A stretch of 64,000 nucleotides of DNA from the NCBI RefSeq assembly GCF_013377885.1, contig NZ_JABKAU010000003.1, positions 115,892 through 179,891 of the forward strand. The letters are read 5' to 3'. Below, piece after piece: positions 24,660-34,258 of this stretch (within the stretch, counting starts at the first letter, position 1; each line of letters starts with the position of its first letter). This DNA is from Hymenobacter lapidiphilus. Its GTDB lineage: Bacteria; Bacteroidota; Bacteroidia; Cytophagales; Hymenobacteraceae. The position numbers and the translations under genes were made by a program. The notes beneath the pieces were generated by a model, which saw nothing but the letters and a program-made list of their open reading frames with translations, was not told the DNA's origin and ran no database searches.

Positions 24660-24869
24660 TTACTTCTTGTTCTGGTCGCCGTCCTGAGCATCCTTGCGGA
24701 TGGCCTTTTCGTCTACCTGGTCGCTGATGGGCGCGCTGGCATCAGTTTCGCCATCAGCGGCGGTGGTCATCACCTTGGTAGCTCCGGTCAATTCGGTAGC
24801 GGTGCTGCCGGTTTTGGTCGAATATACTTTGTCGTCGTTCTGGTCAGTGGTCTTTTTGGAATCGGACAT
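24660..24869 (-). CDS. Small hydrophilic protein, unknown
   Basis: A 69-residue protein of low hydrophobicity (MSDSKKTTDQNDDKVYSTKTG...), rich in Asp, Lys, Thr and Ala, and probably disordered. No domain recognised. The coding call rests on a clear ATG, a purine-rich AAGGAGGA-type stretch just before it on the minus strand (a good ribosome binding site, unusual in this window), and the terminator after the stop. Confidence 0.65.
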   Translation of the reverse strand: MSDSKKTTDQNDDKVYSTKTGSTATELTGATKVMTTAADGETDASAPISDQVDEKAIRKDAQDGDQNKK

Positions 24870-25040
24870 GGAAGGAGGAATAAGTGAAAGATAAGTGGTG
24901 CCGACCCTAGCGGGGCGGCTTACCCATTACTACGCAGAGTGGGGGCAGCAGGGTTGTTTTTTTTCGCTGTCGGCCCACCCGAAGGGCTGCTTCGGCTTTT
25001 CGCCACCGCAAGTACCGGCGTTTCTATATCTTGGATATCC

Positions 25041-27104
25041 ATGCCAACCCCGAGTCGTTTTCTTCCCCGTTTTTTCTTTACCTGCTACAGCCTTCTATGT
25101 TGGCTGTTGGTCCTGCCGATGGGGGCAGGCGCATACGCAACTACCGCTTTGCAGCCAGCGCCCGGGCCCACAGAACGCCCGTTGCTGCTCGATGATGGGC
25201 GCTCTGAAGTGCTGGTAGCGCCCATCAATTACAGCATTCTGGAAGATCAATCGGGCATGCTTACGCTGCGCGATGTGCAGCAGCCCCGGTATGCAGCACG
25301 CTTTGTGTCCGGCGCGCGGGCGGCCACTACGATGGAGCATCCTGGCTCGGCTTACTGGCTGCGCCTGACGACGCAGGCGGTTGGCCCGCAGCCCCAACAC
25401 TGGTATCTCGAGCTTTTCGACTCGCATCTTAACGACATTACTTTTTTCCCGCAGACCACCACCACGCGGGGACGCATTCGTACCGGGGCCGACCACCCCT
25501 TTTCCACCCGGCCTTACGGTTACAAAAACTACCTGTTCCGGCTACCGGTAGCTGGCACAGAGCCTCACACCTACTACCTGCGGCTGCAGTCCAACTCGCG
25601 CACAAGCTTCCTGGCCAAAGTGCGAACGGAGCAGGGAATTGCCGAGCACTTCCAGCTGGAATATGGGCTACTGGGTGCCTTTTACGGCATGCTGCTCATT
25701 ATGATAGTCTATAACTTCTGGCTGTATAGCTTCACTGGCGAGCAGACTTACTTGCGCTACGTGCTGTATGTACTTAGCTGCATTATGGTGTTTCTGTCGG
25801 AAGATGGGTTGGGCTTCCAGTACCTATGGCCCGGCCAGCCCTGGCTCAACTGGGTAGTAGAAATTACGGCCCCGCCGCTGCTGCTACTCACGTTTGGCTA
25901 CTACGCCCGCCAGTTTCTCGACACGCCTCAGCGCCTGCCCCGCTACGACCAATGGCTGCGGGCCATAGTGCTGCTGAGCGTAGCCGCCTTGGCACTCGAC
26001 GGCCTCTGGTGGAAAACCGGGATGGGTATGGTCTTGTACTTATTGCCCTACGGCATGCTGTTCTTTGCGGCGCTGCGCGTATGGCGGCGGGGATTTCTGC
26101 CCGCCCGCTTTGTATTGTTGGCTCATTCGCTGGTTGCCATCAGCGTGCTGTTTCTAATTCTGCGCAAGCTGGGCATTGATACTTTTACCAATCCCTACAC
26201 CGTGTACAGCATGAACGCGGCCTTCGTAGTGGAAGTAGTAGTACTGTCGTATGCCCTGGGCGATAAAATTCGCTCCATTCAGCGTACCACACTCAAAGTC
26301 GAGCAGCGCCTAGTGAAGCAGCTGCGCAAAAAGCATGATGTGCAGCACCGGCTGGTAGAGCAGCTGCGCCAGAACGATGAACTGAAGGACCAGTTGAATT
26401 CGGAGCTGGAAGGCCTGGTTGCCCAGCGCACAGCCGAGCTCCAGCGCCAGGGCGAAACCATTGCGCTGCAGAACCGCGACCTGGTACAGGCTAACGGACT
26501 GCTGGCGTTGCAGTCGGCAGCCATTGAGAAGCTTAATACCGACCTGCAGCGCGACTTACAGAAAGCGCAGACGGCGCGTGTGCTCTCGCAGGAAGTAGAT
26601 TTCGGGGAGTTCAGCCAGATATACCCCGACAAGGAGGCTTGCCTTACCTATCTGGCCGACCTGAAATGGGCCCACGGCTACCACTGCCGCAAATGTGGCC
26701 ATGACAATTATTGCGAAGGACGGGAAGCTCTTTCGCGCCGTTGTACCCGCTGCCGGTATGTGGAATCGGCTACTTCCTACACCCTGCTGCAGAAATGCAA
26801 GTTCTCGATTGTAAAAGCATTTTATGCGGTGTTTTTGCTGCACACCCACAACGGCAGTTACTCGGCCCAGGAGCTGTCCAGAGTGCTGGATTTACGGCGG
26901 GCTACCTGCTCGAACTTCAGCCAGAAAGTGCTGGAAGCCATGCGCCGCCTGCCCGCCGACCCCGCCGGCGAAGAAGGCTGGACCCGCCTGCTGCTGGACG
27001 ATACCAGTATGGAACCAGACGAAGCAGTGGATGAATATCTGGCAACCGCAGGAGAACCGGACCACATAATGAAGCGCGAATCCGGAAAACTAAAAAACAA
27101 GTAA
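25041..27104 (+). CDS. 7TMR-DISM sensor fused to IS1595-type zinc ribbon
   Basis: A 687-residue membrane sensor with an unusual output. Order: signal/first TM (1-35); extracellular 7TMR-DISMED2-like beta domain (about 45-190, including YWLRLTTQAVGPQPQHWYLEL); seven helices (about 205-400); a coiled coil (about 410-520, LVKQLRKKHDVQHRLVEQLR); then a domain matching the zinc-ribbon N-terminus of IS1595 transposases, with C549xxC552 and C568xxC571, followed by a helical HTH-like stretch (YSAQELSRVLDLRRATCSNFSQKVL). The DDE catalytic domain is absent. In the family the coiled coil usually leads to a kinase, cyclase or HTH; here a transposase DNA-binding part may take that place. The gene is directly upstream of the glucan locus. 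The ATG at 25041 gives a clean signal peptide. Confidence 0.85.
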   Translation: MPTPSRFLPRFFFTCYSLLCWLLVLPMGAGAYATTALQPAPGPTERPLLLDDGRSEVLVAPINYSILEDQSGMLTLRDVQQPRYAARFVSGARAATTMEHPGSAYWLRLTTQAVGPQPQHWYLELFDSHLNDITFFPQTTTTRGRIRTGADHPFSTRPYGYKNYLFRLPVAGTEPHTYYLRLQSNSRTSFLAKVRTEQGIAEHFQLEYGLLGAFYGMLLIMIVYNFWLYSFTGEQTYLRYVLYVLSCIMVFLSEDGLGFQYLWPGQPWLNWVVEITAPPLLLLTFGYYARQFLDTPQRLPRYDQWLRAIVLLSVAALALDGLWWKTGMGMVLYLLPYGMLFFAALRVWRRGFLPARFVLLAHSLVAISVLFLILRKLGIDTFTNPYTVYSMNAAFVVEVVVLSYALGDKIRSIQRTTLKVEQRLVKQLRKKHDVQHRLVEQLRQNDELKDQLNSELEGLVAQRTAELQRQGETIALQNRDLVQANGLLALQSAAIEKLNTDLQRDLQKAQTARVLSQEVDFGEFSQIYPDKEACLTYLADLKWAHGYHCRKCGHDNYCEGREALSRRCTRCRYVESATSYTLLQKCKFSIVKAFYAVFLLHTHNGSYSAQELSRVLDLRRATCSNFSQKVLEAMRRLPADPAGEEGWTRLLLDDTSMEPDEAVDEYLATAGEPDHIMKRESGKLKNK

Positions 27105-27145
27105 AAAAAAGTGGGCTTAGTCCCACTTTTTTTTACTTGTTTTTT
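27092..27145 (+). terminator. Terminator whose stem overlaps the sensor stop codon
   Basis: Perfect 24-base arms 27092-27115 and 27122-27145 around a six-base loop, ending in a T run. The left arm codes for the last residues (LKNK) and the stop of the sensor. Confidence 0.85.
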
Positions 27146-27681
27146 ACCCGTTTGCCTGCGTAAGCTACAAAGTCGCCATTGGCAGAGGCGAAGGCTAAAT
27201 GCCTCCGAAAAGTGGGTGCACTAAGCGTACAGAAGTACGTGCGACATAAGCGCAAATCGCCCCTAATGCTGCCTTAAACGGGGTTTACCAGTTGATTTAC
27301 CAGACAAAAAGCAGGTATATTTGATCATCACCTGCCCTTCAGGTTCCGACTCTAGGACTGCTTTTCCCCGCTCGGGGTGAGTGAATCACCACTCATGCAT
27401 GCACGGGCGCCTGTCTCCGCGCCAACGCCGTTGCCTTAGGCGCGCTCCTGCTCTACATACAACGTCTGGCCAACGGCCTCCCACTGACCGCCCTCAGTTG
27501 CCTGCTTTAATCTAGCAGCAGTTCCCTGCTTTTCCTTAGCCCACTTTGTGGCTTGCCGCATGCAGTGAGTACCCGCTTACTGCCGGGAGCCAACCCGCTT
27601 TCCTGCGCGACGTTCCGGCTTACCCCTTGAGGCTGCTGGCTGTCGGTTTCAAATTCCTACACCCTTTCCAAATTCTCACAC
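27105..27681. other. 577-base gap with the susC promoter and long leader
   Basis: After the terminator arm there is a -7 box at 27316-27323 and then about 350 bases of presumed untranslated leader, with short hairpins (ccccgctcgggg near 27366; gagtg/cactc near 27380). No gene is supported. Confidence 0.5.
27316..27323 (+). promoter_or_regulatory. Probable promoter of the glucan locus
   Basis: TATATTTG is a full match to TAnnTTTG, with a TTG about 21 bases upstream in an AT-rich stretch. It lies about 360 bases before susC. Confidence 0.55.
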
Positions 27682-30600
27682 ATGAACCACAACCAATACC
27701 CATATCTGGGGCTCCGGCGCGTAGTGCCTTTCGTGGCCTGTGGGCTGCTGAGCCTGGCCGCACCGCTGGCCGCGGCAGCCAACGTTACGGCCGCCGCCCG
27801 CCTGGCTTTCACGGCCGATGTTCCGGTTTCGGGACGGGTTACGCAGCGCAATGGCGAAGGCCTGCCCGGCGTGACGATTATTGTGCAGGGCACCAGCATT
27901 GGCACCAGCACCGATGGCAACGGCAACTTCTCCTTGTCGGCGCCGGAAGGCAGTACATTGGTTTTCAGCTCCATCGGCTTCACCCGACAGGAAGTACGTG
28001 TGAGTGGGGCCAGCGCCGCGGTGAACGTGGTGCTGGTAGAGGACACCAAGGCCCTGAGCGAAGTGGTGGTAGTGGGCTACGGCACCCAGGAGCGCGGCAG
28101 CGTAACGGGTGCTATTTCGTCGGTGGGGGCGGCGGAAATCGTGCGTCAGCCGGTGGCCGATGTTACGCAGGCCATCCAGGGCAAGGTATCGGGCGTTACC
28201 ATTGTATCGAATGGCGGGGCCCCGGGTGGGGCATCCGGCACGTCGGTGCGGGTGCGTGGCATCACGTCGGCGGGCAACAACAACCCGCTGTACGTGGTCG
28301 ATGGGTTTCCACTGCCCGATGGCGGCGACAACCAGCTCAACGCCATCAGCCCCAACGACATCGAGTCGATTGACATCCTGAAAGATGCTTCGGCCACGGC
28401 TATTTACGGGGTGCGGGCGGCCAACGGCGTCGTCATCATCACCACCAAGCGCGGCAAAGCCGGCCGTACCAACATCAACCTAGATGTGTACCGCGGCGTG
28501 CAATCAGTTACGCGCACGCTGGATCTGCTCAGCGCTTCGGAGTACGCCGTTATCAACAACGAAAGCCGGCTAGCCAAGGGCCTCCCCATTGTGGTCGACA
28601 AGCTGCGCGACCCGGCCTCGCTGGGTGAAGGCACCGACTGGCAGGACCTGGTGTTCCGGCGGGCCCAGATTCAGAACTACTCCCTATCGGCCACCGGCGG
28701 CAGCGACAAAGCCCGCTACGCCGTGTCGGGCACCTATTTCCAGCAGGACGGTATTATCATCGGCACCAACTTCGAGCGGTTTACCCTGCGGGCCAACGGC
28801 GACGTGCAGGTGGGCCGGATGCTGAAGCTGGGCAACAATATCCAGCTCACGCACCTGGAAGACCGGCAGGTGACCACCAACAGCGGCGAGTACGGTACGG
28901 TGCAGCAGATGCTGCGCATTCCGGCCACTGTGCAGCCCTACCGGCCCGATGGCTACTGGTACCAGCCCAGCTCGGGCGTCGACAACTTCATTGAGGAAAA
29001 CCCGCTGGCCAGCGCCCTCATCAACGACCAGAAGTTCACGCGTAACCGGGTCCTCACTACGTTCTTCGCCGAGCTGGAGCCGGTAAAGGGCCTGCGCTTC
29101 CGCACCAATGTGGGCGCCGACTTCATCTTCGACAACTTCAACCGGTTTACGCCCAAGGGCCCCGAGCTGCCCGGCTTTACCCAGCGCTACGCCACGGCCA
29201 GCGCCGAGGCTACTTCGGGCTACGCGCCCACGTACCTGATTGAAAACACGGTTAATTACGACCACCTGTTTGCCGACAAGCACCAGGTGACGGCCCTGCT
29301 GGGCCAGTCGGCGCAGGAGTTCAACTTCAGCAACGTAACGGCCAACCGCCAGGGCTACCTGCGCAACGACCTGCGGGTAATCAATGCCGGCCCCATCAAC
29401 ACGCAGCTCAACAACGGCGGTATCATCAACCCGCCCCAGCGCCTGGCCAGCTACTTCGGGCGTTTGAACTACGAGTTTGCCGGCAAGTACCTGTTCTCGG
29501 CCGTGGCCCGTTACGACGGCTCCTCAGTATTTCCGCCCGGCGAGAAGTTCGGCTTCTTCCCCGGCGTGTCGGTGGGCTGGCGCATCTCTGAGGAGGCTTT
29601 CCTCGATGGCAACAGCACTATCAGCAACCTGAAGCTGCGGGCCGGCTACGGCAAAGTGGGTAACCCCCTGAATGCCGGCCGCTTCGCCTCGCTGTACACC
29701 ATCAACTTCGGCTCCATCTATCCGTTCGGGCCCGATGGCACCATTAACACGGGTGGGGCTCCTACCCGCCTATCTAATCCTGACCTGCGCTGGGAAAACA
29801 ACAACCAAACCAACATCGGCGTGGATGTGGGCTTCCTCGACAACCGCTTCGAGGCCAGCCTCGACCTCTACGACCGTAGCTCGCCCAACCTGATTGCGCC
29901 GGTGCCCCCGTCGTTGGTATCGGGCACGTTCGAGTCGGTGAATACCAACGCGGCTTCGGCCTACAACCGGGGCGCCGACTTCTCGTTCACCTCGCGCAAC
30001 GTGCAGGGCGCGGGGCAGGGCTTGAGCTGGACCACTATGCTGAACGTGTCGGCCTTCAAAACTAACCTGGAGTCGCTGGGCTCGGGCGTACCGTACAATG
30101 GCGCCAACTTCTTGAGCAACAGCGCTGTGGTGCGCTATGATGTTAATCAGGCATTCGGCTCGTTCTATGGCTTTGTGGCCGATGGCCTGTTCCAGACGGT
30201 AGATGAAGTGGCAGGAGCAGCCACGCAGGAAACGGGCACGGCTCCCGGCGACATTCGCTTCAAAGACCTGAATGGCGACGGCATAATCACAGCTTCCGGC
30301 GACCGGACGTTTATCGGAAATCCCAACCCCGATTTCACCTATGGTATCACCAATACGCTGAACTTTAAAGGCTTCGATCTTAGTTTCTTTATTCAGGGCG
30401 TGCAGGGCAACGATGTGTATAACATCAACCGCTTCATTACGGAAGGGGCCCTGTATGGCGCCAACAACGGTACCACCCGCGTGCTGAACCGCTGGACCGG
30501 CCCGGGCACCAGCAACGACGTACCCCGCGCTATTGATGGCGACCCAAATACCAACCTGCGCGTGTCGTCGCACTTCGTGGAAGACGGCTCTTATGTGCGG

Positions 30601-30810
30601 CTCAAAAACCTGACGTTTGGCTACACGCTGCCACAGACCTTGATTAGCCGTATTTCGGCTACCCAGATCCGCCTGTACGTTACGGCCCAGAACCTGGCCA
30701 CACTCACTAAGTACAGCGGCTACGACCCCGAAGTAAGCCCCAGCGGCATCGATTTGGGTATATATCCGCAGGCCCGCGTGTTCATGGGCGGCCTCAACAT
30801 TGGGTTCTAA
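27682..30810 (+). CDS. SusC/RagA-type TonB-dependent transporter
   Basis: A 1042-residue outer-membrane transporter that imports oligosaccharides with its SusD partner. After the signal peptide (residues 1-37) comes the carboxypeptidase-regulatory-like domain (GEGLPGVTIIVQGTSIGTSTDGNG), then the SusC box EVVVVGYGTQERGSVTGAIS, the plug (VRVRGITSAGNNNPLYVVDG) and a 22-strand barrel, ending in a terminal aromatic (GGLNIGF). Next gene follows after 24 bases. Context points to beta-glucan fragments as ligand, an inference from the GH16 and GH3 genes downstream. Confidence 0.96.
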   Translation: MNHNQYPYLGLRRVVPFVACGLLSLAAPLAAAANVTAAARLAFTADVPVSGRVTQRNGEGLPGVTIIVQGTSIGTSTDGNGNFSLSAPEGSTLVFSSIGFTRQEVRVSGASAAVNVVLVEDTKALSEVVVVGYGTQERGSVTGAISSVGAAEIVRQPVADVTQAIQGKVSGVTIVSNGGAPGGASGTSVRVRGITSAGNNNPLYVVDGFPLPDGGDNQLNAISPNDIESIDILKDASATAIYGVRAANGVVIITTKRGKAGRTNINLDVYRGVQSVTRTLDLLSASEYAVINNESRLAKGLPIVVDKLRDPASLGEGTDWQDLVFRRAQIQNYSLSATGGSDKARYAVSGTYFQQDGIIIGTNFERFTLRANGDVQVGRMLKLGNNIQLTHLEDRQVTTNSGEYGTVQQMLRIPATVQPYRPDGYWYQPSSGVDNFIEENPLASALINDQKFTRNRVLTTFFAELEPVKGLRFRTNVGADFIFDNFNRFTPKGPELPGFTQRYATASAEATSGYAPTYLIENTVNYDHLFADKHQVTALLGQSAQEFNFSNVTANRQGYLRNDLRVINAGPINTQLNNGGIINPPQRLASYFGRLNYEFAGKYLFSAVARYDGSSVFPPGEKFGFFPGVSVGWRISEEAFLDGNSTISNLKLRAGYGKVGNPLNAGRFASLYTINFGSIYPFGPDGTINTGGAPTRLSNPDLRWENNNQTNIGVDVGFLDNRFEASLDLYDRSSPNLIAPVPPSLVSGTFESVNTNAASAYNRGADFSFTSRNVQGAGQGLSWTTMLNVSAFKTNLESLGSGVPYNGANFLSNSAVVRYDVNQAFGSFYGFVADGLFQTVDEVAGAATQETGTAPGDIRFKDLNGDGIITASGDRTFIGNPNPDFTYGITNTLNFKGFDLSFFIQGVQGNDVYNINRFITEGALYGANNGTTRVLNRWTGPGTSNDVPRAIDGDPNTNLRVSSHFVEDGSYVRLKNLTFGYTLPQTLISRISATQIRLYVTAQNLATLTKYSGYDPEVSPSGIDLGIYPQARVFMGGLNIGF

Positions 30811-30834
30811 CCTTTCTTAAACATCTCCACTACA

Positions 30835-32373
30835 ATGACTATCTCCAAATACACGTGCGGCGCTTTCCTACTGTCGCTGGGGCTGCTCACCGGTTGCGGT
30901 GAGAAGTTTCTGGAAGAAACTCCTTCCGACCAGATTACGGACGCCAACTTCTACCGCACCCAGGACGACGCCATTCAGGCCGTTACGGCCTCCTATAGCG
31001 AGCTGACCAAAGAAGGCCAGTACAACCTGGCGCTGTGGGGCATGGATATCATGGCCGACATTTCGACCACCGGCGGTGGTGGCGGCAGCGACGGTATCGA
31101 GTACACCCAACTCGACGACTACAACATTCCGACCACCAACACGGTGGCCAACCGCCTCTGGGGCGGCTGCTTCATCGGGCTGCAGCGCGCCAACCTGGTG
31201 CTGCAGAAAGTACCCGACATTACGGCCATCGACCCCGAAATCAAGAAACGCTGTTTGGGCGAAGCCCAGTTTCTGCGGGCCAAATACTACTTCGACCTGG
31301 TGCGGGCCTTCGGTGATGTGCCGCTGTTCACCACGCCTCCTTCCGGCCCGGCGGCCGTGAATATTCCGCGCACGCCGGCCGTCGAAGTGTACGCCCAGAT
31401 GGAGCAGGACCTGGCAGCAGCCTTCGAAAACCTACCGGCCTCCTACACCGGGGCCGACCTGGGCCGGGCCACCAAGTGGGCCGCTGCGGGTTTGCTGGCT
31501 AAGGTCTACATCACGCAGGGCAAGAAAGCCGAGGCCGCCCAGTGGGCCCGCCAGGTAATTGCCAACTCGGGCAAAAGCCTGTGGCCCAACTACGGCGACA
31601 ACTTCAAGATAGAAAAGGAGAACGGTCAGGAGTCGCTGTTTGAGGTGCAGTACGTGAGCGGCCGCAACGGCTACGAGCGCAACAACGTGGGCTTTGCCGG
31701 CAACGAGTTTTTTGCCCCCCGCGGCTCCGGTACCACCCCGGCCGGTGGCGGCTACGGCTTCAATATTCCCGAGCCCGATTTCGTGAATGGCTACCAGGAC
31801 GGCGACACGCGCAAAGCCGTAACCATTTGGGTGCCCGGCGACCCGTATCCGGCCGGCAGCGCTACGCCCGCGCAGCTGCCCCAGGCTCCCGGCTCGCCGT
31901 TTGGCTACAACAACAAGAAGTGGTTTATCGGCAAGGTGAACACCAATATCTGGGACTCGGGCCTCAACATTCCGGTGCTGCGCCTGGCCGATGTGTACCT
32001 GATTCTGGCCGAGGCCGTTGGCCCCACCGCCGAGGGCCTGGAGGCCATCAACAAGGTGCGCCGCCGTGCCTTTGGCCTGCCCATCAACACGCCCTCCGCC
32101 CTGCGCGACCTCACGGCCGCCACGCCCAACTTCAACGACGCCGTGCTGCGGGAGCGGAAGTACGAGCTGGCCTTCGAGTTTGACCGGTGGTTTGACCTGA
32201 AGCGCTACGCCGGCACCCCCAACGGCCTGATTGCGCGCATGACGCAGCAGTCGGCCTTCCTGCGCACGCTCGGCATTCAGCGGGGCGTACCTACCGAGAA
32301 GAACCTGGTGTTGCCTATTCCGCAGAGCGAGATGGATGCCAACCCAGCGCTGGTGCAGAACCCCGGCTACTAG
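30835..32373 (+). CDS. SusD/RagB surface glycan-binding lipoprotein
   Basis: A 512-residue lipoprotein (LLSLGLLTGCGEKFLEE) that caps the SusC barrel and binds glycan. It has the TPR-like SusD pattern: SDQITDANFYRTQDDAIQAV, ANLVLQKVPDI, EAQFLRAKYYFDLVRAFGDV, KWAAAGLLAKVYITQGK and the C-terminal block NIPVLRLADVYLILAEA with ERKYELAFEFDRWFDLKR. It follows susC by 24 bases. Confidence 0.96.
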   Translation: MTISKYTCGAFLLSLGLLTGCGEKFLEETPSDQITDANFYRTQDDAIQAVTASYSELTKEGQYNLALWGMDIMADISTTGGGGGSDGIEYTQLDDYNIPTTNTVANRLWGGCFIGLQRANLVLQKVPDITAIDPEIKKRCLGEAQFLRAKYYFDLVRAFGDVPLFTTPPSGPAAVNIPRTPAVEVYAQMEQDLAAAFENLPASYTGADLGRATKWAAAGLLAKVYITQGKKAEAAQWARQVIANSGKSLWPNYGDNFKIEKENGQESLFEVQYVSGRNGYERNNVGFAGNEFFAPRGSGTTPAGGGYGFNIPEPDFVNGYQDGDTRKAVTIWVPGDPYPAGSATPAQLPQAPGSPFGYNNKKWFIGKVNTNIWDSGLNIPVLRLADVYLILAEAVGPTAEGLEAINKVRRRAFGLPINTPSALRDLTAATPNFNDAVLRERKYELAFEFDRWFDLKRYAGTPNGLIARMTQQSAFLRTLGIQRGVPTEKNLVLPIPQSEMDANPALVQNPGY

Positions 32374-32424
32374 GCTGCCTGCCTCCTGCCTCTCCCCACT
32401 CCCACGATTTTCAGCCTGATTTTC

Positions 32425-33228
32425 ATGAAAAAGCACTTTCATAAAGCCGCCCTGCTCCTGCTTGGCAGTACGCTACTCCTGAGCGCCTGCGAAAAGGACG
32501 ATACCGGCAGCCTCGACAGCGCGGTGCCTACCTCCGACTTCACCACCACTTCCCGCACCGTTGGCTTTACGACCGAAGTAACCTTTACGGCCACCAACAC
32601 CGACGGCTTTCTGTACCAGTGGGAATTCGACGACGGCACCGTGGGCTCGGGCCAGCAGGTGGTGCACGTGTACTCGAAAAGCGGTTCGGTAAAGCCGCGC
32701 CTGATTACGGCTTACCGGGGCGGTACCAGCGTGTCGGCGCAGAAGGAAATCATTCTGCCTGCTGTTTTCGACCTGGTGAAGGCCGTACTCACGGGGGGCT
32801 CGTCGCGCACCTGGATTCTCGATAATACCAAGGATGCCCCCATTGTGGTAGGCCCCAACGACGGCAATCCTACCGGCTTCTTCCCTGGCAGCCCGGCAGG
32901 TTCGCTACCGGCCTGCCAAGCCGACGACGAGTTCACGTTCAGTAGCACCAACGTGTACACCTACGATGCCAAGGCGCAGACGTTTGTTGCCGGCGGCGGC
33001 GGGTGCGCGGCCCCGCGCTCCGGTACTTCATCCTTCACGTTTGGGCCGGCCACGGGCGCTGGCCTAGCGCAGTTTGAGCTGGCGCGTGCCGGGGCGTTCA
33101 TCGGTATTACCGATGCCCCCGACCTGGTCTATCGCATCATTTCCATTGACAACCAGACGATGGTGTTACGCGCCGGCCGGCCTACGGCGGGCGTTGTGTT
33201 CACGATGAAGCTGCGCGTAAAACCCTAA
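32425..33228 (+). CDS. PKD-domain surface lipoprotein of the glucan locus
   Basis: A 267-residue lipoprotein (LLLSACEKDDTGS). Residues about 35-110 form one PKD domain (FLYQWEFDDGTVGSGQQVVHVY, then KPRLITAYRGG). The rest (SSRTWILDNTKDAPIVVGP..., DEFTFSSTNVYTYDAKAQTF) resembles the second domain of surface glycan-binding proteins in laminarin loci. It is the third gene after susC and susD, where SusE/F-type or SGBP genes usually sit. Glycan binding is inferred. Confidence 0.85.
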   Translation: MKKHFHKAALLLLGSTLLLSACEKDDTGSLDSAVPTSDFTTTSRTVGFTTEVTFTATNTDGFLYQWEFDDGTVGSGQQVVHVYSKSGSVKPRLITAYRGGTSVSAQKEIILPAVFDLVKAVLTGGSSRTWILDNTKDAPIVVGPNDGNPTGFFPGSPAGSLPACQADDEFTFSSTNVYTYDAKAQTFVAGGGGCAAPRSGTSSFTFGPATGAGLAQFELARAGAFIGITDAPDLVYRIISIDNQTMVLRAGRPTAGVVFTMKLRVKP

Positions 33229-33235
33229 GCCGACT

Positions 33236-33278
33236 GCTAACCGCCGGCCCGGCCGTTACAGGCGGGGCCGGCGGTTAG
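33236..33278 (+). terminator. Hairpin after the PKD lipoprotein
   Basis: ctaaccgccggccc and gggccggcggttag (14-base arms) follow the stop by eight bases. There is no clear T run, so it may attenuate or stabilise the upstream transcript. Confidence 0.5.
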
Positions 33279-33330
33279 CGCTAGGGCTTGCTGCTGCCCT
33301 TCTCTCCTACCACTCGTTTTCTTTTCTGCT

Positions 33331-34209
33331 ATGCCTTTTTCCGCTTACTCGTGGGCACCTGCTGCTCTCGGCCTCAGCCTGGGCCTTACCCTAGCGCTGA
33401 GCACGCTGGCGGCCTGCACCTCCGATTCGCCCAAGCCTGTTCTTCCGCCCCCTGCGCCGCCCGCCGTAAATGCCGACGCCCGCGACTACGCCGCCTACAC
33501 CAAGCTCATCTGGAGCGACGAATTCGACGGCAGCACGCTCGATCTGGCCAAGTGGGGCTTCGACCTGGGCGCCGGCGGCTGGGGCAACAACGAGCTGCAG
33601 ACCTACACCAACCAGCCGGAAAACGTGTCGACCACGGGTGGCAACCTCGTGATTAAAGCCGTGCGGCCTGCTACCAACAGCCCCGCCTATACCTCGGCCC
33701 GTATCCTGACCAAGGGCAAGCAAAGCTTTGTGTTTGGCCGGATAGATGTGCGGGCCAAAATTCCGAAAGGCAAGGGTGTGTGGCCGGCCATCTGGATGCT
33801 GGGGTCTGATATTGACCAGAACAACTGGCCCCGGTGCGGCGAAATCGACATTATGGAGCTGCGCGGCAGCAAGCCCAAGGAGCTGATTTCGACCATGCAC
33901 TACGCCAACAGCGCCGGGGCGCGCGAATTCAAATCAACGACCAACGTGCAAGCGGCCGACCTGTCGGATAGCTTCCACATTTACTCAGTCGTGCGCAGCC
34001 AGGACCAGATCCGCATGTACCTGGATGGCCAGCAGTTTTTCACCTTCCGCAAGAGCGACGTCGGCTCCGGCCCTTACCCGTTCAACAATCCGTTTTTCGT
34101 GATTCTGAACGTAGCCGTAGGCGGCGACTTCGACGGCAACCCCGACGCCGGCACGACTTTCCCGCAGCAGATGGAGGTTGATTACGTGCGCCACTACCAG
34201 TACCAGTAA
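33331..34209 (+). CDS. GH16 beta-glucanase lipoprotein
   Basis: A 292-residue protein with an N-terminal lipobox (LSTLAACTSDSPKP) and a proline-rich linker, then a GH16 jelly roll. The catalytic motif is GEIDIMELRG (nucleophile and acid Glu with the Asp between), the laminarinase-type form; lichenases usually lack the extra residue before the second Glu. KLIWSDEFDGSTLD, GKGVWPAIWMLG and NPFFVILNVAVGG are further landmarks. It should cut beta-1,3-glucan at the surface. Confidence 0.93.
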   Translation: MPFSAYSWAPAALGLSLGLTLALSTLAACTSDSPKPVLPPPAPPAVNADARDYAAYTKLIWSDEFDGSTLDLAKWGFDLGAGGWGNNELQTYTNQPENVSTTGGNLVIKAVRPATNSPAYTSARILTKGKQSFVFGRIDVRAKIPKGKGVWPAIWMLGSDIDQNNWPRCGEIDIMELRGSKPKELISTMHYANSAGAREFKSTTNVQAADLSDSFHIYSVVRSQDQIRMYLDGQQFFTFRKSDVGSGPYPFNNPFFVILNVAVGGDFDGNPDAGTTFPQQMEVDYVRHYQYQ

Positions 34210-34258
34210 GGCACAACGGCCTGTGTAGGTGCCGATTCTACCAGTTCTTCCTTTTGCT

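Noticed and set aside
25041..27104. Complete IS1595 element
   Set aside because: No DDE catalytic domain, no terminal inverted repeats and a full membrane sensor in front of the zinc ribbon.
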